A stretch of DNA of 64,000 nucleotides from Mariprofundus sp. NF (GTDB lineage Bacteria; Pseudomonadota; Zetaproteobacteria; Mariprofundales; Mariprofundaceae), in assembly GCF_013387455.1 (NCBI RefSeq), contig NZ_VWNC01000001.1, positions 310,001-374,000 on the forward strand, written 5' to 3'. Positions 28,235-37,560 of this stretch are shown here, in pieces. The notes under the pieces are model-generated. The model searched no databases, was not told the DNA's origin, and was given only the letters and a program-made list of their open reading frames with translations. Position 1 is the stretch's first letter; each line of letters begins with the position of its first letter. The translations under genes and the position numbers were made by a program.

Positions 28235-29677
28235 TTATTGTGGCTGTTCACTGCTCATTGGCGCAGTCGGTGCGATCAGGACAATATCGATACGACGGTT
28301 TTTGGTGCGACCGGCTGCTGTCTCATTATTGGCAATCGGTTTCTCTTCACCATGACCGATGGATGAGAAGCGATCCGCACTGTTCTCCATCTGCATCAGC
28401 AGGTGATCACGTACAGCATTGGCACGACGCTCTGAAAGCTCCTGATTGTACTCATTTGTACCCATGAAGTCGGTATGGCCCTCTACACGAACACTGCGAC
28501 CCGGGAAGATATCGATCGATTTGATGGTGTTATCCAGCAACACATACGCTTCAGGCGGGATCACGGCACTACCACTGAGGAAGTTGAGTCTCTTCAGGCG
28601 CAGAATCACATCCGCATCAGGGGTGAGCAGAATCTCTACCATCTCCGGATCGAAGAGTTTGGTCAGGCGTTTGATCTTGGCTTCAGCTTCACGTTTGAGC
28701 TGAAGTTTGCGACGCACCTCTGCCATGTCGGAGAGTTCACCCTCATAACGGGCCAGTTTCTCACCCAGCTCACGTACCTGTTTGTCAGCATCTTCGATCT
28801 GAGCACGATGCTCAGACTGCATATCTTCCACAGCCTGTTTAAGCAGTGCGAGTTGCGCTTCCGGGCTCTGCGATCGATCCAGTTGCAGACCAAGTACGGA
28901 TGCCAGTGTTGCCATGCGTGCATCACTGGCATCAACCCATGATTCTACAGTGGCCGGTTTATGATCGAACTTTGAACCTAAACTGGCAACACGCATGGAG
29001 TGGGCGGCGGCAGCCTGACCAGCCTGCGAGAGCGTGTAGGCTTCACTTTGTGCATCGGGATTGCTCTTGATCAGTTTTTCAATATCAGACTGCGTCTGTG
29101 TAGCGCTGTTGTACGCCTTGGGTGAATAGTTGCGGGCTTTCTGTTTGCGAGCTTTGGCAATGGCTTTGGAGATCGGGCGAACAAACTGTTCACGTGCCGC
29201 AACCGTCTGGGCTGCATTAAATGTGCTCACTGCAATCTTCTCTTCACGTTTTGCTTTTTTAAGACTGCCATTTTCTGCGGCCTCAACCACACTGGCAAAC
29301 TCTCTCTCGGAGCGCTCACCAAGATCATCACGCACATATTTATCACCGGCAAGTTTCAGGCGGTCACGCGAGTCAACAAGTTTTGGGAAGTTGCGGGTAA
29401 ATTTCTCAGCAAGGCTGGATGCATGTTTGGCATCAATGGTTGCCTCATTAAGAAGGTTTACCACTTTCGCTGTATCCCTGTGGGAGGTCATCAGCTTTTC
29501 TGCTTCAGCAAGTTTGGCTGTTGCACTTTTCAGATGTGCAGGCGCAAACTCGGAGGCGCGCAGTGCTTCGGCTTCGGTGATAGCTGCTTTGGCATCATCC
29601 ATGGGGGCTGCTTGCAGGGATCCCGCGGTTAACAGTGACAGGGTCAGACAAGCCGCAAAAAATGAACGCAATAACAT
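28235..29677 (-). CDS. Large OmpA-family protein with coiled-coil N-terminus
   Basis: A 480-aa exported protein. The signal peptide ends LLTAGSLQAA-P. A long helical, Ala/Lys/Glu-rich region (about residues 25-330, with DUF4398-like AAITEAEALRASEFAPAHL at its start) probably forms coiled coils. The C-terminal OmpA domain (about 350-475) holds VEGHTDFMGTNEYNQELSERR, with the Asp and Arg that bind peptidoglycan diaminopimelate. It likely links or spaces the envelope layers. It is transcribed alone. Confidence 0.87.
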   Translation of the reverse strand: MLLRSFFAACLTLSLLTAGSLQAAPMDDAKAAITEAEALRASEFAPAHLKSATAKLAEAEKLMTSHRDTAKVVNLLNEATIDAKHASSLAEKFTRNFPKLVDSRDRLKLAGDKYVRDDLGERSEREFASVVEAAENGSLKKAKREEKIAVSTFNAAQTVAAREQFVRPISKAIAKARKQKARNYSPKAYNSATQTQSDIEKLIKSNPDAQSEAYTLSQAGQAAAAHSMRVASLGSKFDHKPATVESWVDASDARMATLASVLGLQLDRSQSPEAQLALLKQAVEDMQSEHRAQIEDADKQVRELGEKLARYEGELSDMAEVRRKLQLKREAEAKIKRLTKLFDPEMVEILLTPDADVILRLKRLNFLSGSAVIPPEAYVLLDNTIKSIDIFPGRSVRVEGHTDFMGTNEYNQELSERRANAVRDHLLMQMENSADRFSSIGHGEEKPIANNETAAGRTKNRRIDIVLIAPTAPMSSEQPQ

Positions 29678-29812
29678 AGAAAACTCCTCTATTCAGCCGA
29701 CTCACGGCTGTTTGAAGATCGAATTATCTTCAGAGATTGATGCGTTGATGTGACGGTTCACACATTTTGCAATGCATGAAGGTTTGCTCAGCGCTGCTTA
29801 CTGTAGCTGCGT

Positions 29813-30352
29813 TTAGCTGAAATAGTGTTTGCGATAGAATGCCAGCTCTTTGATCGATTCGCGCACATCCGATAGCGCCAGATGTTCGGCCTGTTTTACA
29901 GGCGCTTTCATATTCGGGTACCAGCGGCGTCCCAGCTCCTTGATCGTGCTGACATCAATATTGCGATAGTGAACGAAGCCCTCAAGCTCCTTCATATAAC
30001 GAGCGAGGAAAATACGATCCTGATGGATGGAGTTGCCACAAAGTGGCGAGCAGCGTTCAGGCACATATTTTTTGATGAAATCCAGCGTTTCAGTTTCGGC
30101 TTTACGCATACTGATTAATGAATTGCGTACTCTGGCCGTGAGTCCCGACTGGGCATGGTGCTGGGTGCACCACTCATCCATATTATCGAGCACCTCATCC
30201 GGTTGGTGGATGACGATATTCGGCCCTTCAGCAAGCACATTCAGCTCACCATCGGTAATGATGGTGGCGATCTCAAGGATGGTTTCGCGTTCCGGATCAA
30301 GGCCGCTCATCTCAAGGTCCATCCAGACCAGGTTTTGTCGATTAATTGTCAT
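29813..30352 (-). CDS. orn: Oligoribonuclease
   Basis: A 179-aa DEDDh 3'-5' exonuclease that clears RNA dinucleotides and short oligomers. [14 protein letters not shown] holds the first Asp and Glu. [18 protein letters not shown] and [16 protein letters not shown] follow, and the H-D pair lies in [11 protein letters not shown] (AEHLALSD). Length is normal. It follows pdxB by nine bases, so they are probably co-transcribed. AAGGT precedes the ATG. Confidence 0.97.
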   Translation of the reverse strand: MTINRQNLVWMDLEMSGLDPERETILEIATIITDGELNVLAEGPNIVIHQPDEVLDNMDEWCTQHHAQSGLTARVRNSLISMRKAETETLDFIKKYVPERCSPLCGNSIHQDRIFLARYMKELEGFVHYRNIDVSTIKELGRRWYPNMKAPVKQAEHLALSDVRESIKELAFYRKHYFS

Positions 30353-30361
30353 GGCATTACC

Positions 30362-31531
30362 TTAAACAATTTTTATGCCGAAAGCATCTGCAAGTTGCAG
30401 AAGCTTCGCATCTTCCGTGTCAAAATGAACCGGAGAGAGCTTCCATGAGCGCCTGACAGGGTAGTGACGGCGGTAACCACTGAAAGCATGAGCCAGTTCA
30501 GTTGCGGTACATTCAGCCCAGCCTTTCATGGAATCATGATCATCGAGCAGCGGATAAAGGGTGTTGGCAGCCCGATAGAGCGATAACCATACTTCATCCG
30601 AATAGTCGATATCTACCGACGATGGCGAAAGGGGCAGTCGCGCTTGCATATCCCATTCAGCATCAAGTCCCAGAAAGCGACACAGGGCTTGATGAACATA
30701 TAACGTGTTGGCTGCTTTGCCATCGAGTGAATGGCCCGCGATATGGGGTGTGGCGATGACCATCTGAGGGTGCTGCAGAAGCTCGATCATGGGGCTGGGC
30801 TCAAACTCCCAGCAGTCGAGCGCCGCAAATCGTGAAACATCCCCATCCAGCCAGTGAAGCAGGGCTGCGTTGTCCACGCAGCCACCACGGGCGGCGTTGA
30901 ACAGGCCAATACCTTTGAAACGATTTAACTGTTGCTGATTAATCAAATGAGCCGTGGCATCTTCACCTTCGCGAATCATCGGCGTGTGCAGGCTGATGAT
31001 ATCCGCTTTATCGAGCAGCTCATCCAGTGTTGAGAATGCATCCTGCCCTTCACTGCGTGCACGTGGAGGATCGTTGAGAAGTGCCTTCATGCCGACAGCT
31101 TCACACACCTTTGCCAGAGCTGAACCTATGCGTCCGACCCCGATAATGCCGATAGTGGTCTCAGGAATATTGATCAGCCCGTTCACATGCAGGTGGAGAA
31201 GTGAGGTGATCATATATTCAATCACTGAACCGGTGGATGAACCTGCTGCATTGGCCCAGACGATACCGTTATCATCGAGCCACTGTTTGTCGTAGTGATC
31301 ATCACCAATGGTGGCAGTGGCGGCGAATTTCACAGGGGTGCCCTGAAGAAGTTCAGCGTTCACCTTGGTCGATGAGCGGGTAAGCAGGATGTCGGTATCA
31401 TGAAGCGCCTGACGGGTGATATCCCGGTTCTCTAAAATGGTGAGTTTGGCATTGAAACCACCCAGTTCAGAGAAGGCAGATTCAACACCCCAGATATGGG
31501 CATCAGCGACAATATTCAGCTTGTGACTCAT
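30362..31531 (-). CDS. pdxB: Erythronate-4-phosphate dehydrogenase
   Basis: A 389-aa D-2-hydroxyacid dehydrogenase, second step of the DXP-independent pyridoxal phosphate route. NIVADAHIWGVESAF, FAATATIGDDHYD and NAAGSSTGSVIEY mark PdxB. The NAD-binding GVGRIGSALAKV is canonical, followed by NAARGGCVDNAAL and ATPHIAGHSLDGKA. A C-terminal PdxB dimerisation region ends the protein. serB, also in this window, acts in the related serine route. It is upstream of orn in the same direction. Confidence 0.95.
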   Translation of the reverse strand: MSHKLNIVADAHIWGVESAFSELGGFNAKLTILENRDITRQALHDTDILLTRSSTKVNAELLQGTPVKFAATATIGDDHYDKQWLDDNGIVWANAAGSSTGSVIEYMITSLLHLHVNGLINIPETTIGIIGVGRIGSALAKVCEAVGMKALLNDPPRARSEGQDAFSTLDELLDKADIISLHTPMIREGEDATAHLINQQQLNRFKGIGLFNAARGGCVDNAALLHWLDGDVSRFAALDCWEFEPSPMIELLQHPQMVIATPHIAGHSLDGKAANTLYVHQALCRFLGLDAEWDMQARLPLSPSSVDIDYSDEVWLSLYRAANTLYPLLDDHDSMKGWAECTATELAHAFSGYRRHYPVRRSWKLSPVHFDTEDAKLLQLADAFGIKIV

Positions 31532-31614
31532 CGGCTAACGATGACGATTACAGGTTGGACAGCAAGTTATTTGTTGCTCTATGCTGCTGTTGAACAGAGA
31601 GCATCAGAGAAAAA

Positions 31615-32088
31615 CTATCCGACCTGCTGGATACGGTTGATCAGTGCGGTGGTGGAGTGACCATCAACAAAGGTGATAACCGAGACATGGCCACCATTGT
31701 CGTGAACCTCTTTGGCGCCCACGATATTTTCCGGCTCATAATCGCCACCCTTGATGAGTATATCCGGAAGCAGGGTTTTGATCAGCTCCAGTGGTGTCTC
31801 TTCAGCGAAAGGGACCACCAGATCCACTGCTTTCAGGGCGGCAAGCATGCATCTCCTGTCTGCAAGAGGGTTGATCGGACGGCTCGGCCCTTTTAAGCCG
31901 GTGATCGATTCATCATCATTAAGACCAACAATCAGCACATCACCGAGGGCGCGCGCTTTGCCCAGATAGTCGATGTGGCCGGGATGCAGCAGGTCGAAGC
32001 AGCCGTTGGTGAAAACAATGGTTTTACCCTGCTCTCGCCAGGCAGCAACCTGTTTGCGTGCTGCCTCCCATTCGGCGGCATGGTTCAT
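31615..32088 (-). CDS. rfaE2: Heptose-1-phosphate adenylyltransferase
   Basis: A 157-aa nucleotidyltransferase corresponding to the C-terminal half of HldE, here a separate protein. It forms ADP-heptose from heptose 1-phosphate and ATP for the LPS core. TNGCFDLLHPGHIDYLGKA contains the HxGH motif, followed by GLNDDESITGLKGPSRPI and ILIKGGDYEPENIVG. The start overlaps the dolP stop (ATGA). The kinase half is not in the window. gmhA nearby and gmhB at 61 kb supply earlier steps. Confidence 0.94.
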   Translation of the reverse strand: MNHAAEWEAARKQVAAWREQGKTIVFTNGCFDLLHPGHIDYLGKARALGDVLIVGLNDDESITGLKGPSRPINPLADRRCMLAALKAVDLVVPFAEETPLELIKTLLPDILIKGGDYEPENIVGAKEVHDNGGHVSVITFVDGHSTTALINRIQQVG

Positions 32089-32657
32089 TTTTGGGCCACC
32101 TGCATCAGATCAATGACAGCGGTAACACCCTGAATCGACAGGGCAAGTTTTTTGGCATGCTGGCGCTGCACAAAATCATTCACAATACCCTGCAGATAAA
32201 CTTTACCATTCACCGTCTCCACCTTGATGGCATAACCGGATACCTGATCATCGTTAAACAGTTTGGATTTAACCTGCGTGGTGATCCAGCTGTCTTCCAT
32301 GATCGAACCGATCTTGGGTATGCCGATCTGTAGTTCCGAATGCACTGAGCGCACACCGCGAATCGACTTGGTGATAAAGATGGCGCGTTCGATATGGCGT
32401 TGAGTTGGCAGGTGACCGGTCAGGGTGGCGGCACCATGGATCACCTGCACGCTGACCCAGCGTGACGGCATATCCCTTTCTGCAATCAGACGCGCATCAA
32501 CCTTGGCGGTCAGCGATGCATCATCAAGCTGGGTGCCGATGCTGCGTTCATCATTGACCGAGGTGCCAACCGCAGCTGTACCACCGACAATGGCTGCGAA
32601 ACAGCCTGAGAGTGAGAACAGCATCAACAGAATAAGTAACGGACGTAGCATAAACAT
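32085..32657 (-). CDS. dolP: DolP (YraP)-like two-BON-domain lipoprotein
   Basis: A 190-aa outer-membrane lipoprotein. The start at 32657 is chosen because GGAG lies six bases before it; ATG at 32669 is the longer option. Lipobox SLSGC gives lipidated Cys19. FAAIVGGTAAVGTSVNDERSIG, in short runs, and TQLDDASL match DolP, then two BON domains (about residues 60-115 and 128-185). DolP supports outer-membrane integrity. It belongs to the same neighbourhood as rsmI, yraN and the SIS gene, as in E. coli, and is coupled to rfaE2. Confidence 0.9.
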   Translation of the reverse strand: MFMLRPLLILLMLFSLSGCFAAIVGGTAAVGTSVNDERSIGTQLDDASLTAKVDARLIAERDMPSRWVSVQVIHGAATLTGHLPTQRHIERAIFITKSIRGVRSVHSELQIGIPKIGSIMEDSWITTQVKSKLFNDDQVSGYAIKVETVNGKVYLQGIVNDFVQRQHAKKLALSIQGVTAVIDLMQVAQK

Positions 32658-32758
32658 TATAAACTCCATGGAACTAAATAGCTCAGCACAGTTGCAGAGC
32701 AGTGATTTGATCTGGGCAATGCTGCCAATATATAATGGCAGGTCTATCCTGGACCGAT

Positions 32759-33712
32759 TTAAATAATCTCATCACCCAGTGCTTCCAATACAGAGGCAAA
32801 GAGCAGCGGCAGAAGGATCTCATCAGGGCCAGATAACCAGTAACCCTGCCCATCGGGTTGTGACAGGCGTGCTACCACATCGGTAATGGCCGAACTACTG
32901 GCTGCCGGATCAATCACCGCTGTGCTCAGATCTTCAATGCTTTTGCCTACATTGCGTGCAGCATCCAGTGCCTGCAGAAGTACCCGTGGCATGATCACGC
33001 TTGAAGCTACATTGACGACCACACCATGACTGGATTCAGCCAGCATGCCGGCCAGTAGTCGGAAATCTCTGAAGCCGGCAGAACCGAGCGATTCACCATG
33101 GGCGGCCGGATGCATACCAAAAGCATCAGCACCAATGGCCGGATGTACGGTAACAGGAATGCCGTACCGTTCGGCCGTGGCAACGATGGAGTGATCCAGA
33201 TGTTCAAATTCAGATTCCAATAGCCGTTTGCCGACACTCTTGCCAATGCCCCAGTTTTCAGTGACACCATAATTGATGGCATCGTTGATCAGGCAGCCGG
33301 TCTCCTCAGTCAGACAGTAGTTGCCAGCGCTCAGTTCGCGATCACGGGGGGAAACGGTCTGCCCCAGAATAGCTATCTCAACATCCTGCTCCAGTGCCGC
33401 TCCGGTCAGCGCCAGACCACTGATGATACGCTGCTCAATCAGACGACAGATCAGAGGTCCCAGACCTGAATCGAGAACATGGCCACCGCAAGCGAGAATC
33501 ACCTGATGTTTGTGGCGGTGAGCGGCGACGATCGCATCGCGCAGGCGAAACAGGTCAGCAGCACAACCGAGATTAGGAAGGCTGCAGAGAAAATTTTCAA
33601 GGCCGCTGCCAGCTCGATAGGGGGCGGCAAAATCCATGCCTTCGCTATCCACTTTGCGGTCAGCGATCGGTGTGGTTTTCATCTTGGTGAATGAGAGTGG
33701 TTTAATGGTCAT
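32759..33712 (-). CDS. Deoxyhypusine synthase-like protein in the heptose operon
   Basis: A 317-aa protein. Its layout recalls deoxyhypusine synthase: ILACGGHVLDSGLGPLICRL, then GLALTGAALEQDVEIAILG, then SVGKRLLES..YGIPVTVHPAIGADAFGM. These parallel the DHS segments SGIRETIRYLVQ, TTAGGVEEDL, and the C-terminal IPVFSPALTDGSLGDM. DHS enzymes use NAD and spermidine to modify eIF5A, which bacteria lack, so another substrate is likely. It overlaps gmhA by four bases (ATGA). Family placement was made by eye; function unknown. Confidence 0.5.
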   Translation of the reverse strand: MTIKPLSFTKMKTTPIADRKVDSEGMDFAAPYRAGSGLENFLCSLPNLGCAADLFRLRDAIVAAHRHKHQVILACGGHVLDSGLGPLICRLIEQRIISGLALTGAALEQDVEIAILGQTVSPRDRELSAGNYCLTEETGCLINDAINYGVTENWGIGKSVGKRLLESEFEHLDHSIVATAERYGIPVTVHPAIGADAFGMHPAAHGESLGSAGFRDFRLLAGMLAESSHGVVVNVASSVIMPRVLLQALDAARNVGKSIEDLSTAVIDPAASSSAITDVVARLSQPDGQGYWLSGPDEILLPLLFASVLEALGDEII

Positions 33713-34296
33713 GGCTTATCTCCGAACATGTGCTGATCGACAAGGGAGCAGATGATATGCAGGCAGGTGATATGCATCTCCTGAATGCGAGGGGTGGAGT
33801 TGTGCGGGATATTGATATGAAATTTAATCGTCTCATTGCTGCCGAGTGTGCCACCATCGCGACCGGTCAGGGCGATGGTCTGCATGCCTGCAGCGGCAGC
33901 GGCATTGGCGGCAGCTGAAACATTGTTTGAGGTGCCACTGGTTGAGATGGCGAGCAGAAGGTCACCGGGTCTGCCCAGAGCCTCCACCTGCCTTGAGAAA
34001 ACCTGATCAAAAGAGAAGTCATTGGCGATACTGGTGATCACCGATGCATCATGGGTCAGCGCCACAGCTGGCAGGCCACGGCGGTTGATTTCAAAACGGT
34101 TTACCAGTTCGGCAGCAAAATGTTGGGCATCGGCCGCAGAGCCGCCATTGCCACAGGCAAGGATTTTGCCGCCACCTTCAATGCAATCAACAATGGCTCC
34201 TGCTGCATCCAGCAGTGGCTGTGACAATATCTCCAGACATTGCCTGCGAAGTTCTATGCCATCTTCAAATGCCTGTGTGATTAGTTCATGTCTCAT
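33709..34296 (-). CDS. gmhA: SIS-domain protein, GmhA/DiaA type
   Basis: A 195-aa SIS isomerase-type protein. ILACGNGGSAADAQHFAAELVNRF, in short runs, AISTSGTSNNV and HNSTPRIQEMHITCLH are shared by phosphoheptose isomerase (first heptose step from sedoheptulose 7-phosphate) and by the replication factor DiaA. Position between yraN and dolP is that of diaA in E. coli. The heptose genes nearby, and the absence of another gmhA here, favour phosphoheptose isomerase. It overlaps both neighbours. Name uncertain between the two. Confidence 0.85.
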   Translation of the reverse strand: MRHELITQAFEDGIELRRQCLEILSQPLLDAAGAIVDCIEGGGKILACGNGGSAADAQHFAAELVNRFEINRRGLPAVALTHDASVITSIANDFSFDQVFSRQVEALGRPGDLLLAISTSGTSNNVSAAANAAAAAGMQTIALTGRDGGTLGSNETIKFHINIPHNSTPRIQEMHITCLHIICSLVDQHMFGDKP

Positions 34297-34658
34297 CAGT
34301 TAATAATATCCTTCATATGCTCGATACGCGGAGGTATCCAGCTGGGTAAGCCCATCCTAGGGGTGACGATGATTAAATCAAAGCGGCATTGTAAACCGGC
34401 GTAAGCGGGATGTTTGGCCAGCCAGGCTTCAGCAGCGGAGTAGAGACGGGCGCATTTATCCTCGTTCACGGCTAGCAGTCCAGACTCCCGCGTTTTGTGG
34501 GTTTTAACTTCGACAAACAGCAGGAGTTCATCGGAGCAGGCGATAATGTCGAGTTCACCGCGTCCGATACGAATATTGCGCGCAATAATGTTAAAACCTC
34601 TGCGGCTAAGATAGGAGGCCGCTTTCTCTTCGCCACTGCGCCCTTGTAAAGTGCTCAT
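34296..34658 (-). CDS. yraN: YraN/UPF0102 family endonuclease-like protein
   Basis: A 120-aa protein of the UPF0102 family with a restriction-endonuclease-like fold. GRSGEEKAASYLSRRGFNIIARN, in short runs, GELDIIACSDELLLFVEVKTHKT and the E-VK pair give the predicted metal site. Biochemical role is unsettled. It overlaps rsmI (4 bases) and shares a base with the gmhA start, so the operon is coupled. Confidence 0.93.
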   Translation of the reverse strand: MSTLQGRSGEEKAASYLSRRGFNIIARNIRIGRGELDIIACSDELLLFVEVKTHKTRESGLLAVNEDKCARLYSAAEAWLAKHPAYAGLQCRFDLIIVTPRMGLPSWIPPRIEHMKDIIN

Positions 34659-35512
34659 TGCCCCGAGATCAGATCATAGACCCGTGATTTATTGATGCCG
34701 AGCTCTTTGGCAATGGTTTTAGCTCTGGCAGAGGGTGGCAAGAGTTGCATCGCAGCAGTATCCAGCAGCGCCTGAATATCACTGTCACTGATCTCACCGC
34801 GCACCTTCGGCAGGGCCGGTGCCACTACCACTACAATCTCACCACGTGGTGCAGAGGCTGAGAAGTGTGTGATCAGCTCTGCAACGGTGCCGGCAATAAA
34901 CTCCTCATGCAGCTTGGTCAGTTCACGGGCAACCACCAGTTCACGCGCCTCTTCCAGCAGTGGTTGCAGCTGTTTCAGGCTGCTTAACAGGCGACGGGGT
35001 GATTCAAGGATGACGTTGGTTTCAGATGATTCGGCTACCCTTTGCAGCGCAGCTGAACGCGATGAACCACTGCGCGGCAGGAATCCTTCAAAACGGAAGT
35101 GGTCGGTAGGTAGCCCGGCAGCACAGAGGGCGGTCAGTACACTGCTGGCGCCGGGAATCGGCGTGATGCGAATGCCTTCGCTACGCAGCTTACGAACAAG
35201 CCGGTAGCCCGGATCACTGATCAGAGGCGTACCTGCATCTGAGATCAGCGCGATGCTCTCTCCCTGTTGCAAACGTTGCAGAAGTTTGCCTGCGGCGTAC
35301 TCCTCATTGTGCTCGTGTACCGCCATCATCGGTGTATTTATGCCACAGTGTTGCAAAAGTTTGCGACTGGTGCGGGTATCTTCGGCGGCAATCAGATCAA
35401 CGCTTTTTAGCGTCTCTACAGCACGATAGGTAATGTCACCAAGATTTCCGATCGGAGTGGCAACGACGAAAAGTTGGCCTGTAGGTATTAGATGTTTAGT
35501 CTGCGATTCCAT
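34655..35512 (-). CDS. rsmI: 16S rRNA 2'-O-ribose methyltransferase RsmI
   Basis: A 285-aa tetrapyrrole-methylase-fold enzyme that 2'-O-methylates C1402 of 16S rRNA using SAM. LFVVATPIGNLGDITYRAVETLK, in short runs, AEDTRTSRKLL, ISDAGTPLISDPGYRLV and the FEGFLPRSGSSR segment are diagnostic. A small C-terminal helical domain ends it. It heads the rsmI-yraN-gmhA group and is divergent from lpoA, as yraL and yraM are in E. coli. Confidence 0.97.
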   Translation of the reverse strand: MESQTKHLIPTGQLFVVATPIGNLGDITYRAVETLKSVDLIAAEDTRTSRKLLQHCGINTPMMAVHEHNEEYAAGKLLQRLQQGESIALISDAGTPLISDPGYRLVRKLRSEGIRITPIPGASSVLTALCAAGLPTDHFRFEGFLPRSGSSRSAALQRVAESSETNVILESPRRLLSSLKQLQPLLEEARELVVARELTKLHEEFIAGTVAELITHFSASAPRGEIVVVVAPALPKVRGEISDSDIQALLDTAAMQLLPPSARAKTIAKELGINKSRVYDLISGQ

Positions 35513-35573
35513 GTTCTGGATACGTTATCGTTCTCACTCACATGCTGCAATGGCGGCCTCACCTTTTTCATGG

Positions 35574-37478
35574 ATGAAAGTTGCACTACTGACTGTCTGT
35601 GCACTGCTCCTGCTCAACGGCTGTCAACCCAAACAGCCGGGTTCGATGGCGAGGGAGAAGCCGGGCAGCAGAATGCTGGCTGCTGCGCCGCAGAGTGCAG
35701 TTGAAATTAAGTCGCTGATGCAACAGGCCAGAGAGGGGACTGATCTCGATACTGTTCTGGCTGAATTTGATCGTCTTATTGCCGATAGCCCGGCTCCAAT
35801 TCGTGAAGAGGCAGAGTTTCGCAGAGCTGAGCTGATGCTTGAGAAGCGTAGACCGGGTGCTCTGAAGAGTGCTCTGGCGGTGATGCAGAAATATCCCAAC
35901 CATGCACTGGTTCCCTACGCGGCATTCTGGACCGGCAGATGGTGGCTTGCTCAGGATGAAGCGGGGCGCGCACTGGAGCGGATGCAGTGGGCTCTGCAGC
36001 ATAAACGACTGACCCGTGAACTTGCTGATTCCGTTTTCGATCTTGCCCCGTCAGTGGCTCAGGATGCGCCGGAACGAGAAGCCGTAAACTGGTTTTTGGT
36101 GGCGGCAGAGATTAACAGTGGAAGTCAGGAGAGCTGGCTGCGTCTGGCGGCGCGACGCGCCTCACTGGAGACCATTGAACAGATTCACCGTGACGGTTCA
36201 CTCTCTCGCCACCTGATGCCGCAATTTGATCTGCATGCTGGTCGGGCTCATTTGATGACGGGAGATCGGGAGGCGGTGAAACGTATCGCTGACCTGCTTG
36301 CGGCTGTTATGCCACATCATAGCGCTACAGCTCAACTTCATGCCTGGGCATCGGGTGAGATGAGGGCGGCTACCATTGGTGTGTTACTGCCGTTGACTGG
36401 TCAGTACGCGCGTTACGGGCAGGAGGCCTTGCGTGGCCTGCGCATTGCCCTGGCCGATGTCGGCAGCAGTGCTTACATTACCCTGCGTGTGGAGGATACC
36501 GCATCTGACCGCAACATGACGATAGCCGCCTATAAACGACTTGCCAATGAGTCGGTGAATATGATTATCGGGCCGCTGCTTTCGGATACGACCGAGGCGT
36601 TGATCCCCTATCTTAAGTCTGGATTGCCGGTGATGAGTTTGACTGGTCGTATTGATCTGGCACATCGTTCTCAATCGCTGTTTGTACATACGCTTTCACC
36701 TCTGGCTCAGGTCTATGTCATGGCCGATTATGCCCGCCAGCATGAAGCAGAGAAGATGGTGGTGATTACCGACAACTCCGCCGATCAGGCAGAAACCGAG
36801 ATGTTCAGCTCATCCTTTGAAGCGCTTGGTGGTCAGGTGATGCATACCCTGCAACTGGACAAACGTGTGCTGGATCAGCGCAGCAGACTAAGAGAGCTGC
36901 GCTCTGAAACCGATAACGAAGAGCTTCTGGCTGAACTGGATGAAGATATGGCGCTGTTTATGCCGGAGATGGAGATGGAGATTGATCTGCCGGTTGGTTT
37001 TGATGCCATCTATCTCGCACTTGATGGTAAGCAGGTCTCTCTGCTTGCCGGTCAGCTTGCCTATGCCGATATCTCAGGTGTACCGATCTATGGCAGCAGT
37101 CGCTGGCAGGATGGTCATCTGCTGGATGATCGTGGTCGCTATCTTTCAAGAGCCCGTTTTGCAGCCTCCAGCACCTCTGCCGATATGCAGAGCGGTGCCG
37201 ATGATCAGTCACTACGCCGTTTCCGTTTTGTGCACCGTGAGGTGTGGGGCAATGATAAAACTTCAGAACTGATGGCTCTGGCCTATGACACCATGCGTAT
37301 CGCCACAGTGATGACCAGTCGGTTGGGTCTTTCCAAATCAGAGTTGAGTCGTGAGCTGCATGGGCAGGAAGGTTTCCCGGCCATGACTGGCCATGTGCAC
37401 TTTGATGATTCCGGTGTAGGCCAGAAACAGCTGGATGTGTTCAGGATCAAACGCGGCAAGATCGTCCCAGCGGGATGA
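35574..37478 (+). CDS. lpoA: LpoA-like penicillin-binding-protein activator lipoprotein
   Basis: A 634-aa lipoprotein. Start 35574 gives MKVALLTVCALLLLNGC with lipidated Cys17; ATG at 35550 is an alternative, and neither has a clear ribosome site. The N-terminal half is helical and TPR-like. The C-terminal half (about residues 260-634) is a type 1 periplasmic-binding fold: IGVLLPLTGQYARYGQEALRG, in short runs, IIGPLLSDTTEALIPYL and PVMSLTGR. In E. coli LpoA activates PBP1a. Divergent rsmI agrees with the E. coli order. The open frame reaches back into rsmI, but that part is unlikely to be translated. Confidence 0.85.
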   Translation: MKVALLTVCALLLLNGCQPKQPGSMAREKPGSRMLAAAPQSAVEIKSLMQQAREGTDLDTVLAEFDRLIADSPAPIREEAEFRRAELMLEKRRPGALKSALAVMQKYPNHALVPYAAFWTGRWWLAQDEAGRALERMQWALQHKRLTRELADSVFDLAPSVAQDAPEREAVNWFLVAAEINSGSQESWLRLAARRASLETIEQIHRDGSLSRHLMPQFDLHAGRAHLMTGDREAVKRIADLLAAVMPHHSATAQLHAWASGEMRAATIGVLLPLTGQYARYGQEALRGLRIALADVGSSAYITLRVEDTASDRNMTIAAYKRLANESVNMIIGPLLSDTTEALIPYLKSGLPVMSLTGRIDLAHRSQSLFVHTLSPLAQVYVMADYARQHEAEKMVVITDNSADQAETEMFSSSFEALGGQVMHTLQLDKRVLDQRSRLRELRSETDNEELLAELDEDMALFMPEMEMEIDLPVGFDAIYLALDGKQVSLLAGQLAYADISGVPIYGSSRWQDGHLLDDRGRYLSRARFAASSTSADMQSGADDQSLRRFRFVHREVWGNDKTSELMALAYDTMRIATVMTSRLGLSKSELSRELHGQEGFPAMTGHVHFDDSGVGQKQLDVFRIKRGKIVPAG

Positions 37479-37488
37479 GGGGTAACCC

Positions 37489-37549
37489 GTGAGGTGTGAG
37501 GAGATAGGGGAAAGGTGCAAAAACCAACCCCTTACGCCTCACACCTAAC
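37489..37549. repeat. GTGAGG-type hairpin, gene-less relative of the S23 unit repeats
   Basis: Arms 37489-37510 (GTGAGGTGTGAGGAGATAGG..) and 37528-37549 (..CCTCACACCTAAC) pair at about 18 of 22 positions around a 17-base loop. The arm sequence belongs to the same GTGAGGYGTKAGG family as the repeats around the four-helix-bundle gene. It fills the gap between convergent lpoA and the SulP gene and may also stop transcription. Confidence 0.55.
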
Positions 37550-37560
37550 GCCTTACTTTC

